From assembly GCA_900770875.1 (NCBI GenBank), contig CAAGLV010000244.1, forward strand, positions 1 through 8,642: 8,642 nt of DNA, given 5' to 3'. Under the pieces are notes generated by a model that was not told where the DNA came from, did no database searches, and was given only the letters and a program-made list of their open reading frames with translations. Positions 1-6,928 of the stretch are shown here, one piece after another. Each line of letters begins with the position of its first letter. The stretch's first letter is position 1. Source of the DNA: Flavobacteriales bacterium. GTDB taxonomy: Bacteria; Bacteroidota; Bacteroidia; Flavobacteriales; Weeksellaceae. A program made the position numbers and the translations under genes.

Positions 1-33
1 TGACTGGAGTTCAGACGTGTGCTCTTCCGATCT
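1..33. other. Illumina TruSeq adapter left at the contig end (not genomic)
   Basis: The first 33 bases match, as I recall it, the 3' part of the standard Illumina TruSeq read-2 (index side) adapter. They begin TGACTGGAGTTCAGACG and end in the diagnostic GCTCTTCCGATCT. Coding sequence of pfkA begins directly after base 33. This is a sequencing or assembly artefact. A GTG at 19-21 inside the adapter happens to be in frame with pfkA and would give a false start, adding the residues encoded by 19-33 to the protein. Confidence 0.97.
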
Positions 34-417
34 TATAGCGTAGAAGAATTATGTGAATCTTTAGAACGATCTTCTAGCTCTGGTAAAAACTCGAGCATCG
101 TTGTAGTTGCTGAAGGAGAAAAACTTGGTGGAATTTATGAAATTGCAAAACAAGTAAACGAAATACATCCTGAGTATGATATACGTGTTACTGTTTTAGG
201 TCACATTCAAAGAGGTGGATCTCCATCTTGCCAAGATAGGGTACTTGCATCCCGCTTAGGAATTGCAGCAGTTGAAGGATTATTGGATGGAAAAACAAAT
301 TTAATGGCTGGAATACAATCTAGTAAAATTGTATTTACTCCTATTGAAGAAGCTATCAAAAAACACAATGAAATAGACGCTGAACTAATAAAAGTAGCTA
401 ACATACTAGCCATATAA
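34..417 (+). CDS. pfkA: ATP-dependent 6-phosphofructokinase, C-terminal part (5' end missing)
   Basis: This is the C-terminal 127 residues of PfkA, which phosphorylates fructose-6-phosphate to fructose-1,6-bisphosphate with ATP, the committed step of glycolysis in the cytoplasm. The fragment keeps SIVVVAEGEK (about residues 21-30 of the fragment), whose Glu corresponds to the fructose-6-phosphate-binding Glu of the family. It also keeps VLGHIQRGGSP (about 54-64), whose His and Arg contact the substrate phosphate, and then DRVLASRLG. Family members are about 320-330 residues long, so roughly 200 N-terminal residues, including the ATP site and catalytic Asp, lie off the contig. The true left edge is base 34; everything before it is adapter. 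The stop TAA at 415-417 is followed after 37 bases by gap, so the two glycolytic genes probably share a transcript. The break is an assembly end, with no sign of a pseudogene. Confidence 0.95.
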   Translation, partial: YSVEELCESLERSSSSGKNSSIVVVAEGEKLGGIYEIAKQVNEIHPEYDIRVTVLGHIQRGGSPSCQDRVLASRLGIAAVEGLLDGKTNLMAGIQSSKIVFTPIEEAIKKHNEIDAELIKVANILAI

Positions 418-454
418 ACACATTATTTTTAAAAAGGGAAAAATATATATAATT

Positions 455-1459
455 ATGTCAAAAATTAAAGTAGGAATCAATGGATTCGGTCGTATCGGAA
501 GATTAGTTTTCCGTGTTTTATCAGAAAGAGAAAATGTAGAAATTGTAGGAATTAACGACTTAGTTGATCCTGAATATTTAGCATATATGTTAAAATACGA
601 CTCGGTTCATGGTTCTTTTAAAGGAGAAGTTGCTGTAGAAGGAAATACATTAACTGTTAATGGACAGAAAATTCGTATAACTGCCGAAAAAGATCCAGCT
701 AATTTAAAATGGAACGAAGTTGGTGCTGATTACATCGTAGAAGCAACTGGTATTTTTATGACAAAAGATACTGCAGGAAAACACATTGAAGCTGGTGCTA
801 AAAAAGTAATCTTAACGGGACCTTCTAAAGACGATACACCAATGTTTGTAATGGGTGTAAATCATGATAAATTAACGGCAGAAGATACAATTATCTCTAA
901 CGCATCATGTACAACAAACTGTTTAGCTCCGTTAGCTAAAGTAATCCACGAAAATTTTGGAATTGTTGAAGGTTTAATGACAACTGTACACGCAACAACT
1001 GCAACACAAAAAACAGTTGACGGACCATCTAGCAAAGACTGGAGAGGAGGTCGTAGCGCTATGAATAACATTATCCCATCTTCTACCGGTGCTGCAAAAG
1101 CTGTAGGTAAAGTGATACCAGAATTAAACGGAAAATTAACAGGAATGTCGTTCCGTGTACCAACAGTAGACGTTTCTGTTGTCGATTTAACTGTTCGTTT
1201 AGCAAAAGAAACAACTTACGAAGAGATTAAAAAAGTAATGAAAGAAGCTTCTCAAGGCGAATTAAAAGGAATTGTAGGTTACACAGAAGATGCTGTTGTA
1301 TCGCAAGATTTCTTAGGAGATACTCGTACAAGTATTTTTGATGCCGAAGCAGGGATTATGATTTCTCCAACTTTTGTAAAATTAGTTTCTTGGTACGATA
1401 ACGAAATTGGTTACTCTAACAAAGTTGCTGATTTACTAGAATTAGCTGCTAAATTTTAA
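455..1459 (+). CDS. gap: Type I glyceraldehyde-3-phosphate dehydrogenase
   Basis: This complete 334-residue GAPDH, the usual length, oxidises glyceraldehyde-3-phosphate to 1,3-bisphosphoglycerate with NAD+ and phosphate in cytoplasmic glycolysis. The N-terminal Rossmann domain starts with KVGINGFGRIGR (residues 5-16). Asp35 in GIND suggests NAD+ preference. The catalytic motif SNASCTTNC places the nucleophile at Cys152, and His179 in TTVHATTATQ is the activating base. The segment KTVDGPSSKDWRGGR and the C-terminal SWYDNEIGYS are of the Escherichia coli GapA type. All key residues are present. The ATG at 455 fits the conserved N-terminus; no clear Shine-Dalgarno is seen apart from AAAAAGGGAAAAA about 15 bases upstream. 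I see no TAnnTTTG box in the 37-base gap after pfkA, which supports read-through from pfkA. A strong terminator follows 31 bases after the stop. Confidence 0.98.
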   Translation: MSKIKVGINGFGRIGRLVFRVLSERENVEIVGINDLVDPEYLAYMLKYDSVHGSFKGEVAVEGNTLTVNGQKIRITAEKDPANLKWNEVGADYIVEATGIFMTKDTAGKHIEAGAKKVILTGPSKDDTPMFVMGVNHDKLTAEDTIISNASCTTNCLAPLAKVIHENFGIVEGLMTTVHATTATQKTVDGPSSKDWRGGRSAMNNIIPSSTGAAKAVGKVIPELNGKLTGMSFRVPTVDVSVVDLTVRLAKETTYEEIKKVMKEASQGELKGIVGYTEDAVVSQDFLGDTRTSIFDAEAGIMISPTFVKLVSWYDNEIGYSNKVADLLELAAKF

Positions 1460-1490
1460 CAAATAAATAATAAAATTTAACTTTTATTTA

Positions 1491-1518
1491 AAATCTTCTC
1501 TTTTGAGAAGATTTTTTT
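1491..1518 (+). terminator. Rho-independent terminator after gap
   Basis: AAATCTTCTC (1491-1500) pairs perfectly over 10 bp with GAGAAGATTT (1505-1514) around a TTTT loop. The T run continues to 1518. It sits 31 bases after the gap stop and closes the pfkA-gap transcript. Confidence 0.9.
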
Positions 1519-1560
1519 ATTTTTTTATGTTAAAATTATCTTATAATAAATTAAGTTTTC

Positions 1561-1568
1561 TATATTTG
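1561..1568 (+). promoter_or_regulatory. Candidate -7 promoter box for the sigma-factor gene
   Basis: TATATTTG is an exact match to the Bacteroidota/flavobacterial -7 consensus TAnnTTTG. It lies after the gap terminator and 80 bases before the sigma-factor ATG. No clear TTG -33 element is present at the usual 17-23 base spacing; the region there is AT-rich with TTA triplets. The start site would be near 1575, giving a leader of about 75 bases. Confidence 0.5.
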
Positions 1569-1648
1569 ATTATCAATCTAATAAAAACAAAGCCTATAGA
1601 GACAACATCTACCTTTTAACAACAACCATCTACTTAATTTAACTGATT

Positions 1649-2242
1649 ATGAATTACGAGGACGACTCTCTACTGATAATTTCATACCAAAATGGTAATG
1701 AAGAGGCTTTACAATATTTAATAGAGAAATACAAAGGTAGAATTTACAGTTTTATTTACTCAAAAGTATTAGACAGAGATGTTACTGAAGATATTTTTCA
1801 GGATACTTTTGTTAAAGTTATCTTAACACTTAAAAGTGGTAAATACAACGAAGAAGGAAAATTTTTACCTTGGGTAATGAGAATCGCTCATAACCTAAGC
1901 ATCGATTATTTCAGAATCAACAAACGTGTTAATATCATCAAAGAATCTTCTTCGAGTAACGAAGAATTTAACATCTTTAATCATATCGGAATACACGACG
2001 AATGTTCTGAAACTAAAATAATTAAAGAACAAATTGAGTACGACTTAAAAAATATTGTTCAACAATTACCAGACGACCAAAGAGAAGTTTTAGAGTTACG
2101 TATTTTTAAAGATTTAAGCTTTAAAGAAATAGCCGAAGAAACTAACGTAAGCATCAATACAGCTTTAGGGCGAATGAGATACGCTTTAATTAATTTAAGA
2201 AAAATTATAGAAAATAATAATATTATATTAACAGTTGACTAA
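1649..2242 (+). CDS. ECF-type sigma-70 family RNA polymerase sigma factor
   Basis: This 197-residue protein has only sigma regions 2 and 4, the layout of an extracytoplasmic-function sigma factor, which directs RNA polymerase core to a regulon of promoters. Region 2 (about residues 20-92) has DIFQDTFVKV (48-57), the core-binding and -10 recognition helix, followed by FLPWVMRIAHNLSIDYFR (72-89). A Ser/Glu/Asn-rich linker spans about 93-125. Region 4 (about 130-187) contains LPDDQREVLELR and the helix-turn-helix LSFKEIAEETNVSIN (156-170) then RMRYALINLRK, which should read the -35 region. The ATG at 1649 gives the normal N-terminus for the family. No membrane anti-sigma gene follows, as many ECF factors have; instead a 42-codon ORF lies 46 bases downstream on the same strand. 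The regulon cannot be inferred from sequence. The fold assignment is firm; the stimulus is unknown. Confidence 0.93.
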   Translation: MNYEDDSLLIISYQNGNEEALQYLIEKYKGRIYSFIYSKVLDRDVTEDIFQDTFVKVILTLKSGKYNEEGKFLPWVMRIAHNLSIDYFRINKRVNIIKESSSSNEEFNIFNHIGIHDECSETKIIKEQIEYDLKNIVQQLPDDQREVLELRIFKDLSFKEIAEETNVSINTALGRMRYALINLRKIIENNNIILTVD

Positions 2243-2288
2243 TAATAAATGGAACTACTTTAGCGTTATAGTATAAAAATATCTAAAT

Positions 2289-2417
2289 ATGGATCATTAC
2301 AAACCATTACTAGAACCTAAACAGTCGACAATAGATAAAATTTTATTATATTCTAAGAGTATTAGCGCTATTAAATCATCAATTTTAAATTGCAATATCA
2401 TTGCTAATTTAAATTAA
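2289..2417 (+). CDS. Small 42-aa protein downstream of the sigma factor, function unknown
   Basis: An ATG at 2289 opens a 42-codon frame ending in TAA at 2415-2417. The protein starts MDHYKPLLEPKQSTIDKI and continues LLYSKSISAIKS. It has a polar N-terminal part with a Pro-Lys pair, then a likely short amphipathic helix (about residues 14-30). It shows no signal peptide, membrane segment or Cys pair. From memory, small flavobacterial proteins with a pattern like LEPK...TI..LL.YSKSL occur, often near sigma factors, but I could not verify this by search. It lies 46 bases after the sigma-factor stop with no terminator or TAnnTTTG box between, and a hairpin terminator begins 13 bases after its stop. 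It is therefore the last gene of the sigma-factor transcript. It could be a small partner or regulator of the sigma factor; that role is inference from position only. Confidence 0.65.
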   Translation: MDHYKPLLEPKQSTIDKILLYSKSISAIKSSILNCNIIANLN

Positions 2418-2430
2418 TTGAAATAACATA

Positions 2431-2467
2431 AAATAGCCTGTCTAAAAATTTAGACAGGCTATTTTTT
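2431..2467. terminator. Bidirectional hairpin terminator between the sigma-factor operon and pepD
   Basis: AAATAGCCTGTCTAAA (2431-2446) and TTTAGACAGGCTATTT (2449-2464) are perfect inverted repeats. The innermost pairs must open to form a loop. On the + strand a T run follows to 2467, ending the sigma-factor/small-protein transcript. On the - strand the stem is followed by TTTT, so it can also end pepD transcription, whose stop lies about 20 bases away. Its place between convergent genes fits a shared terminator. Confidence 0.9.
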
Positions 2468-2485
2468 ACAATTGGTTTATAATTT

Positions 2486-3937
2486 TTATTTTACAGGAAT
2501 TTCTTTTAAAACTTCTAAAAGATACTTCCAATATTTCTGAACAGAAACGATTTCTACCTTTTCGTCTGGCGAATGTGCTCCCGAAATGTTTGGACCAAAA
2601 GAAATCATATCTAAACCTGGATAATTAGTTCCGATAATTCCACACTCTAAACCGGCATGGCAAGCAACCACTTTAGGCTCTTCTCCGTTTAAGTTAACGT
2701 AAATTCCCTTCATAATTTCTAAAATTTCTGAATGAGGATTTGCTTTCCATCCTGGATATGATCCCGAAAATTTAACCTCGTAACCAGCTAATTCAAAAGA
2801 AGCTTTTAACGTTTCGGCTAAAGCCATTTTGTTAGAATCTACCGAAGAACGCGTTAAACATAATACTTTTACATTTCCTTCGATCACCTCTACTCTAGCG
2901 ACATTGTTTGATGTTTCTACCAATCCTGCAACATCTGGCGACATTCTGTAAACACCATTAAAAGCTGCCATAATAGATTGTACAAAAACTTTTGTATCTA
3001 CAACCGACATTGCTTTATCAGCAGCTTCAGTTTCTTCTAAAGTAATTGTTAAATTAGCTTCTAAAGTTTGATACTCTTCGATAATTTCGGCTCTTAATGT
3101 TTCGTAAGCCGTTTTAAAAGCAGCTACATTTGTTGTAGGAATTACAATTTTAGCCCAAGCTTCGCGAGGAATTGCATTGCGTAAACTTCCTCCTTCCATA
3201 TGGGCAACTTGTAAACCAAATGCTAATCCTTGGTTTAATAAACGTGCGATTAATTTATTCGAGTTTCCTAAACCTTCGTGAATTTGCATACCAGAGTGTC
3301 CTCCATTTAATCCTTTTAAAGTTAAAATAAAAGTTTGTCCTTCTGCAGCTTCGGCAACATATTGTTTTTTAGCTGTTACATCAATTCCACCAGCACAACC
3401 AATATCTAATTCGTCGTCCTCTTCTGTATCTAAATTTAAAAGAATTTCTCCTGATAAAAATCCACCTTTTAAACCTAAAGCACCAGTCATCCCAGTTTCT
3501 TCGTCTATGGTAAAAAAAGCTTCGATTGCTGGATGCGCAATCGAATCAGATTCTAAAATTGCCATAATTGTAGCAACTCCAATTCCATTATCGGCTCCTA
3601 AAGTAGTTCCGTTAGCAGTTACAAAACGGTTATCTTCGATGTACATTTCGATTCCTTGTGTTTCAAAATCAAAAGTAACATCGTTGTTTTTCTGACAAAC
3701 CATATCCAAATGCGATTGCATTACGATTGTCTTACGATTTTCCATTCCAGCTGTAGCAGGTTTTTTAATCAAAACATTTCCTACCTCATCTGTTTCTACT
3801 TTTAATCCTAAATTTTCTCCGAATTGAATAATAAACTGGCGAACTTTTTCTTCTTTTTTAGAAGGTCTTGGAACAGCATTTAAAGCAGCAAAGTTTTTCC
3901 AAAGTGCTTTTGGTTCCAAATTTAAAATCTCTGACAT
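2486..3937 (-). CDS. pepD: Aminoacyl-histidine dipeptidase (PepD, peptidase family M20C)
   Basis: This 483-residue cytoplasmic di-zinc peptidase has the normal length for PepD, which cleaves Xaa-His dipeptides such as carnosine and some other dipeptides and so recycles amino acids. All expected metal and catalytic residues are visible: His76 and Asp78 in MQSHLDMVCQK, the bridging Asp116 in TTLGADNGIG, Glu146-Glu147 in DEETGMTGA, Asp170 in LLNLDTEEDDE, and His455 in SGAHSPDE. The lid/dimerisation domain lies between about residues 185 and 395, with LNGGHSGMQIHEG at its start. ACHAGLECGI near the C-terminus is also typical of the family. The ATG at 3937-3935 gives the standard N-terminus. The gene is downstream of, and co-directional with, the M28 peptidase gene. 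A terminator and a TAnnTTTG box in the gap suggest it is transcribed from its own promoter. Confidence 0.97.
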   Translation of the reverse strand: MSEILNLEPKALWKNFAALNAVPRPSKKEEKVRQFIIQFGENLGLKVETDEVGNVLIKKPATAGMENRKTIVMQSHLDMVCQKNNDVTFDFETQGIEMYIEDNRFVTANGTTLGADNGIGVATIMAILESDSIAHPAIEAFFTIDEETGMTGALGLKGGFLSGEILLNLDTEEDDELDIGCAGGIDVTAKKQYVAEAAEGQTFILTLKGLNGGHSGMQIHEGLGNSNKLIARLLNQGLAFGLQVAHMEGGSLRNAIPREAWAKIVIPTTNVAAFKTAYETLRAEIIEEYQTLEANLTITLEETEAADKAMSVVDTKVFVQSIMAAFNGVYRMSPDVAGLVETSNNVARVEVIEGNVKVLCLTRSSVDSNKMALAETLKASFELAGYEVKFSGSYPGWKANPHSEILEIMKGIYVNLNGEEPKVVACHAGLECGIIGTNYPGLDMISFGPNISGAHSPDEKVEIVSVQKYWKYLLEVLKEIPVK

Positions 3938-3954
3938 GATATTTATATTTATTC

Positions 3955-3962
3955 CAAAATTA
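3955..3962 (-). promoter_or_regulatory. Candidate -7 promoter box for pepD
   Basis: Read on the - strand this is TAATTTTG, an exact TAnnTTTG match 17 bases upstream of the pepD ATG and just beyond the terminator of the upstream gene. No TTG is seen at the expected -33 spacing. The leader would be only about 12 bases long. Confidence 0.5.
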
Positions 3963-3975
3963 TGAAAGTTAAACT

Positions 3976-4008
3976 AAAAAAAGCCCTTGTTGTAAAACAA
4001 AAGCTTTT
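3976..4008 (-). terminator. Rho-independent terminator after the M28 peptidase gene
   Basis: On the - strand AAAAGCTTTTGTT (4008-3996) pairs with AACAAGGGCTTTT (3991-3979) over 13 bp, including two G-U pairs, around a 4-base loop. A run of seven T covers 3982-3976. It begins 7 bases after the peptidase stop codon and separates it from pepD. Confidence 0.85.
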
Positions 4009-4015
4009 AAAATCG

Positions 4016-5038
4016 TTATCGGTTACTTGGCATTGGCGATTGTTTATCGACTACAGGACGATTTTCTGCATTCGCTAAAAGCCAAATCGTATTAAATGCC
4101 AGCTTAGTTCTTTTGGTTAATAAGTCGTATTCGATTTTATCGGGCGTATCAGTTGGACGATGATAATCGGCATGCACCCCATTAAAAAAGAAGACCGACG
4201 GAATGTTGTGTTTTGCAAAATTATAGTGATCCGAACGGTAATAAAAACGATTAGGATCATCAGGTGTATTGTAGCGCATATCTAAATCGATTCCTAAATT
4301 TTCGTTGGCCTTTAAAACGGCTTGATGCAAATCTGATGACAACATTTCTGATCCTATAACGTAAACAAAATCTCTTGTCTGTTGGTTATGATCGTTATCT
4401 ACACGGCCAATCATATCTATATTTACATTGGCAACGGTATTTTCTAGAGGAAAAATTGGATGATCTGAATAATATCTTGACCCTAATAAACCTTTTTCTT
4501 CGCCCGAAACATGTAAAAATAATATCGATCGTTTGGGTTTTATTCCTTTTTTCTCGGCTTCTCTAAAAACACGTGCAATTTCCATTACAGCTACAGTTCC
4601 CGATCCATCGTCGTCGGCACCAGGATATAGTTCGCCTTTCTTAATCCCGTCGTGGTCGTAATGAGCCGAAATCACCACAATTTCTTCTGGTTTTTCTGTC
4701 CCTTCAATAAATCCCATTACATTTCTCATTTCTCCTTTTACTCGAGGAAAGGTTTCGGCAGGTATAATTTGAAAATACTGATCGTTTGGGCCTTTTATTC
4801 CTAATTTTTTATAATAATTAGCAATATAATTCCCGGCACGCACTTCGCTTTCGGTTCCTGCGTTTCGACCTTCCATTTCTGGACCGGCTATAATATATAA
4901 TTGATTTTTTAGTTCGGTTTCGTTAATTTTAGCAGAAAACGTTGTTAAATTTTTTTCAAACTTAATTTTTTGAGGTGATGAACATCCTATAAGCGTAAAA
5001 AAAGACAGCGTATATAATGCAATTTTAAAATGCTTCAT
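4016..5038 (-). CDS. M28-family metallopeptidase, predicted lipoprotein
   Basis: This 340-residue zinc peptidase of family M28 (aminopeptidase Y/S-like fold) probably removes N-terminal residues from peptides outside the cytoplasm. Residues 1-19 form a lipoprotein signal peptide: MKHF, a hydrophobic stretch, then lipobox LIGC with Cys19 as the lipidation site. No obvious charged lipoprotein-export signal follows (SSPQKIKF), so inner-leaflet periplasmic or surface location is open. Zinc ligands are recognisable: His126 in SAHYDHDG, bridging Asp143 in PGADDDGSG, Glu180-Glu181 in VSGEEKG with Glu180 as likely general base, Asp208 in NIDMIGR, and His293 in DYHRPTDT. The N-terminal segment EMEGRNAGTESE is also typical of Bacteroidota members. 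Substrate specificity cannot be read from sequence. It is divergent from the amino-acid permease gene, with a 136-base gap between the two start codons. Confidence 0.94.
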   Translation of the reverse strand: MKHFKIALYTLSFFTLIGCSSPQKIKFEKNLTTFSAKINETELKNQLYIIAGPEMEGRNAGTESEVRAGNYIANYYKKLGIKGPNDQYFQIIPAETFPRVKGEMRNVMGFIEGTEKPEEIVVISAHYDHDGIKKGELYPGADDDGSGTVAVMEIARVFREAEKKGIKPKRSILFLHVSGEEKGLLGSRYYSDHPIFPLENTVANVNIDMIGRVDNDHNQQTRDFVYVIGSEMLSSDLHQAVLKANENLGIDLDMRYNTPDDPNRFYYRSDHYNFAKHNIPSVFFFNGVHADYHRPTDTPDKIEYDLLTKRTKLAFNTIWLLANAENRPVVDKQSPMPSNR

Positions 5039-5143
5039 GTGAATTTTTTATAATATTTTACTCGATTATCTGAATAAAATTCAATTAAAGTATATTTATA
5101 CCATAAATAAACAAAAAAAAAATCAAATTTTCTTAATTCTATT

Positions 5144-5151
5144 TAACTTTG
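5144..5151 (+). promoter_or_regulatory. Candidate -7 promoter box for the amino-acid permease
   Basis: TAACTTTG matches TAnnTTTG exactly, 23 bases before the permease ATG. The predicted start site near 5158 falls within the dyad at 5154-5168. A -33 TTG is not evident in the A-rich upstream tract. Confidence 0.5.
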
Positions 5152-5153
5152 TC

Positions 5154-5168
5154 GGATAAACTTTATCC
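5154..5168. repeat. Perfect 15-base dyad GGATAAA-C-TTTATCC, possible operator
   Basis: GGATAAA (5154-5160) and TTTATCC (5162-5168) are exact inverted repeats around one base. The dyad lies between the candidate permease -7 box and the permease ATG, across the predicted transcription start. Its size and symmetry would suit a dimeric repressor. A weak 5'-UTR hairpin is unlikely, because a one-base loop would force the stem open. The regulator, if any, is unknown. A chance palindrome in AT-rich DNA is possible. Confidence 0.35.
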
Positions 5169-5174
5169 AAAAAT

Positions 5175-6860
5175 ATGTCTCAGTTATTCAAGAAAAAATC
5201 GGTTGATCAAATCCTTTCCGATTCAGAGAAAAATACCAACTCACTACAAAAAACACTCGGTGTAACTGATCTTGTAAGCCTTGGAATTGCGGCTATTGTA
5301 GGTGCAGGAATTTTTAGTACGATTGGTTTAGCTGCATTTAATGGAGGACCTGCTATTTCTTTATTATTTGTTTTTGTAGCTTTTGCTTGTGTATTTACTG
5401 CATTATCTTACGCTCAATTCGCTAGTACAATTCCTGTTTCAGGATCTGCATATACTTATGCATACGTTGCATTTGGAGAATTATTTGCATGGGTTATTGG
5501 TTGGGCTCTTATACTTGAATATGCTGTATCTAATATGGTTGTAGCCATTTCATGGTCACAGTATTTTGTATCTATGTGCGAAGGATTTGGCATAAATATA
5601 CCAAAATGGTTAACAATGGCTCCACAATATGCAACTGAAGCTTATCAGAGATCATTAGAAATTGGAGTTGATAAATTAAGTGGGGTTGAAAAGATAGCTC
5701 TAGAAGCCTATAATACAGCACCTAATATTGGTGGAATACCAATCATATTCGATTTACCTGCTGGTGTTATTACAACATTAGTTACTATTTTAGTATACAT
5801 TGGTATCAAAGAATCTAAAAGAGCTAGTAATATTATGGTAATGATTAAAATTGGTATCATTTTAGCCGTTATTATTGGAGGTGCATTCTTTGTAAAACCA
5901 GATAACTGGGTTCCTTTCGCTCCTAATGGTTTAGGAGGTGTTATGGGAGGTATTGCTGCTGTATTCTTTGCCTTTATTGGATTTGATTCTATCTCTACAA
6001 CTGCTGAAGAATGTAAAAATCCTCAACGCGATTTACCACGTGCAATGATTGCTTGTTTAATTATTTGTGCCATTTTATATGTTTCGATTACTTTAGTCTT
6101 AACAGGAATGGTAAATTATACAGAATTAAATGTAAAAGATCCATTATCATACGTTTTCCACTATGTAGGCTTCGATCAAATGGCTGGTATTATATCTGTA
6201 ACGTCAGTTGTAGCAATTACGAGCGCTTTATTAGTATTCCAATTAGCTCAACCACGAATTTGGATGACAATGTCTCGTGATGGTTTAATGCCAAAAAAAT
6301 TCTCAAAAATTCACCCAAAATATAAAACACCATCTTTCGCTACAATTGTAACTGGATTTGTTGTAGCAATCCCAGCATCGTTCTTTAAAATGGACTTCTT
6401 TGTAGATTTAACATCTGTAGGAACGTTCTTTGCTTTTATTGTAGTTTGTGGAGGAGTTTTATACATGGATAAAACAGGATTATCTAAAAAAGCTAAATTT
6501 AAAGTTCCTTATATCAATGGTAAATTTATTCTTCCTATTGCATTTATAGCTGGTTTAATTCTTACTTATACAAATGGACAAGACTCGTTTGAAGAATGGA
6601 AAACTCTAGGAACATCAGATATTATTGCACATAAATCATTATTAATCATCTTTTGGATTTCATTCTTTGTACTTAGCATATTGGCTTTTAAACATAACTT
6701 CTCGTTATTACCAGTAATTGGTATTTTGATTAACTTATATTTAATGACCGAATTAGGAGCAAGTAACTGGATTATTTTCGTTATTTGGTTAATTATAGGA
6801 TTAGGTATCTATTTTACTTATGGATATAAAAACAGTAAGTTGAAAAATCAAGTAAATTAA
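5175..6860 (+). CDS. APC-superfamily amino-acid permease, cationic amino acid transporter-like
   Basis: This 561-residue inner-membrane permease has many hydrophobic segments, estimated at 12 or more. A charged N-terminus (1-30) precedes TM1, which carries the APC substrate-binding signature GIAAIVGAGIF (37-47). TM2-TM3 carries YAQFASTIPVSGSAYTYAY. Residues 261-291 include AVFFAFIGFDSISTTAEECK and NPQRDLPRAM, the hallmark TM6-to-loop segment of CAT-like transporters. QPRIWMTMSRDGLMP (359-373) and YKTPSFAT follow before the later TM helices. A loop insert at about 150-190 between TM4 and TM5 is polar and probably extracytoplasmic. The protein likely imports amino acids with protons; the exact substrate (cationic or broad) is not determinable. 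The ATG at 5175 gives a typical N-terminus. A terminator follows 8 bases after the stop. Upstream is the divergent M28 peptidase gene, which suggests, without proof, a shared role in using peptides. Confidence 0.93.
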   Translation: MSQLFKKKSVDQILSDSEKNTNSLQKTLGVTDLVSLGIAAIVGAGIFSTIGLAAFNGGPAISLLFVFVAFACVFTALSYAQFASTIPVSGSAYTYAYVAFGELFAWVIGWALILEYAVSNMVVAISWSQYFVSMCEGFGINIPKWLTMAPQYATEAYQRSLEIGVDKLSGVEKIALEAYNTAPNIGGIPIIFDLPAGVITTLVTILVYIGIKESKRASNIMVMIKIGIILAVIIGGAFFVKPDNWVPFAPNGLGGVMGGIAAVFFAFIGFDSISTTAEECKNPQRDLPRAMIACLIICAILYVSITLVLTGMVNYTELNVKDPLSYVFHYVGFDQMAGIISVTSVVAITSALLVFQLAQPRIWMTMSRDGLMPKKFSKIHPKYKTPSFATIVTGFVVAIPASFFKMDFFVDLTSVGTFFAFIVVCGGVLYMDKTGLSKKAKFKVPYINGKFILPIAFIAGLILTYTNGQDSFEEWKTLGTSDIIAHKSLLIIFWISFFVLSILAFKHNFSLLPVIGILINLYLMTELGASNWIIFVIWLIIGLGIYFTYGYKNSKLKNQVN

Positions 6861-6868
6861 AAAAATAT

Positions 6869-6903
6869 AAAGCTCTTGTTTAATTAAAACAAGAGCTTTT
6901 TTT
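6869..6903 (+). terminator. Rho-independent terminator after the permease gene
   Basis: AAAGCTCTTGTTT (6869-6881) pairs over 13 bp with AAACAAGAGCTTT (6887-6899) around a five-base loop, and the T run extends to 6903. It starts 8 bases after the permease stop. Confidence 0.92.
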
Positions 6904-6928
6904 ATTCCTAAATTAATTTTATTATCTA

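Noticed and set aside
19..33. GTG start codon and first residues of a 132-aa protein
   Set aside because: These bases belong to the sequencing adapter; pfkA homology begins at base 34 and the true start is off the contig.
207..413. Open frame on the - strand, 68 codons
   Set aside because: It lies wholly antisense to pfkA, whose protein is clearly conserved, and has no family features.
862..1071. Open frame on the - strand, 69 codons
   Set aside because: Antisense shadow of the GAPDH catalytic region.
3507..3695. Open frame on the + strand, 62 codons
   Set aside because: Antisense shadow of the metal-binding part of pepD; no promoter or recognisable motif.
4375..4566. Open frame on the + strand, 63 codons
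   Set aside because: Antisense to the M28 catalytic domain; no recognisable motif.
5099..5124. A-rich tract considered as an origin or UP-element-like feature
   Set aside because: Homopolymeric A runs are common in this AT-rich genome, and no DnaA-box cluster or iteron is present.
6053..6280. Open frame on the + strand, 75 codons
   Set aside because: Second frame inside the permease gene. Its hydrophobic and Cys/Arg-rich content follows from the frame shift, with no independent signal.
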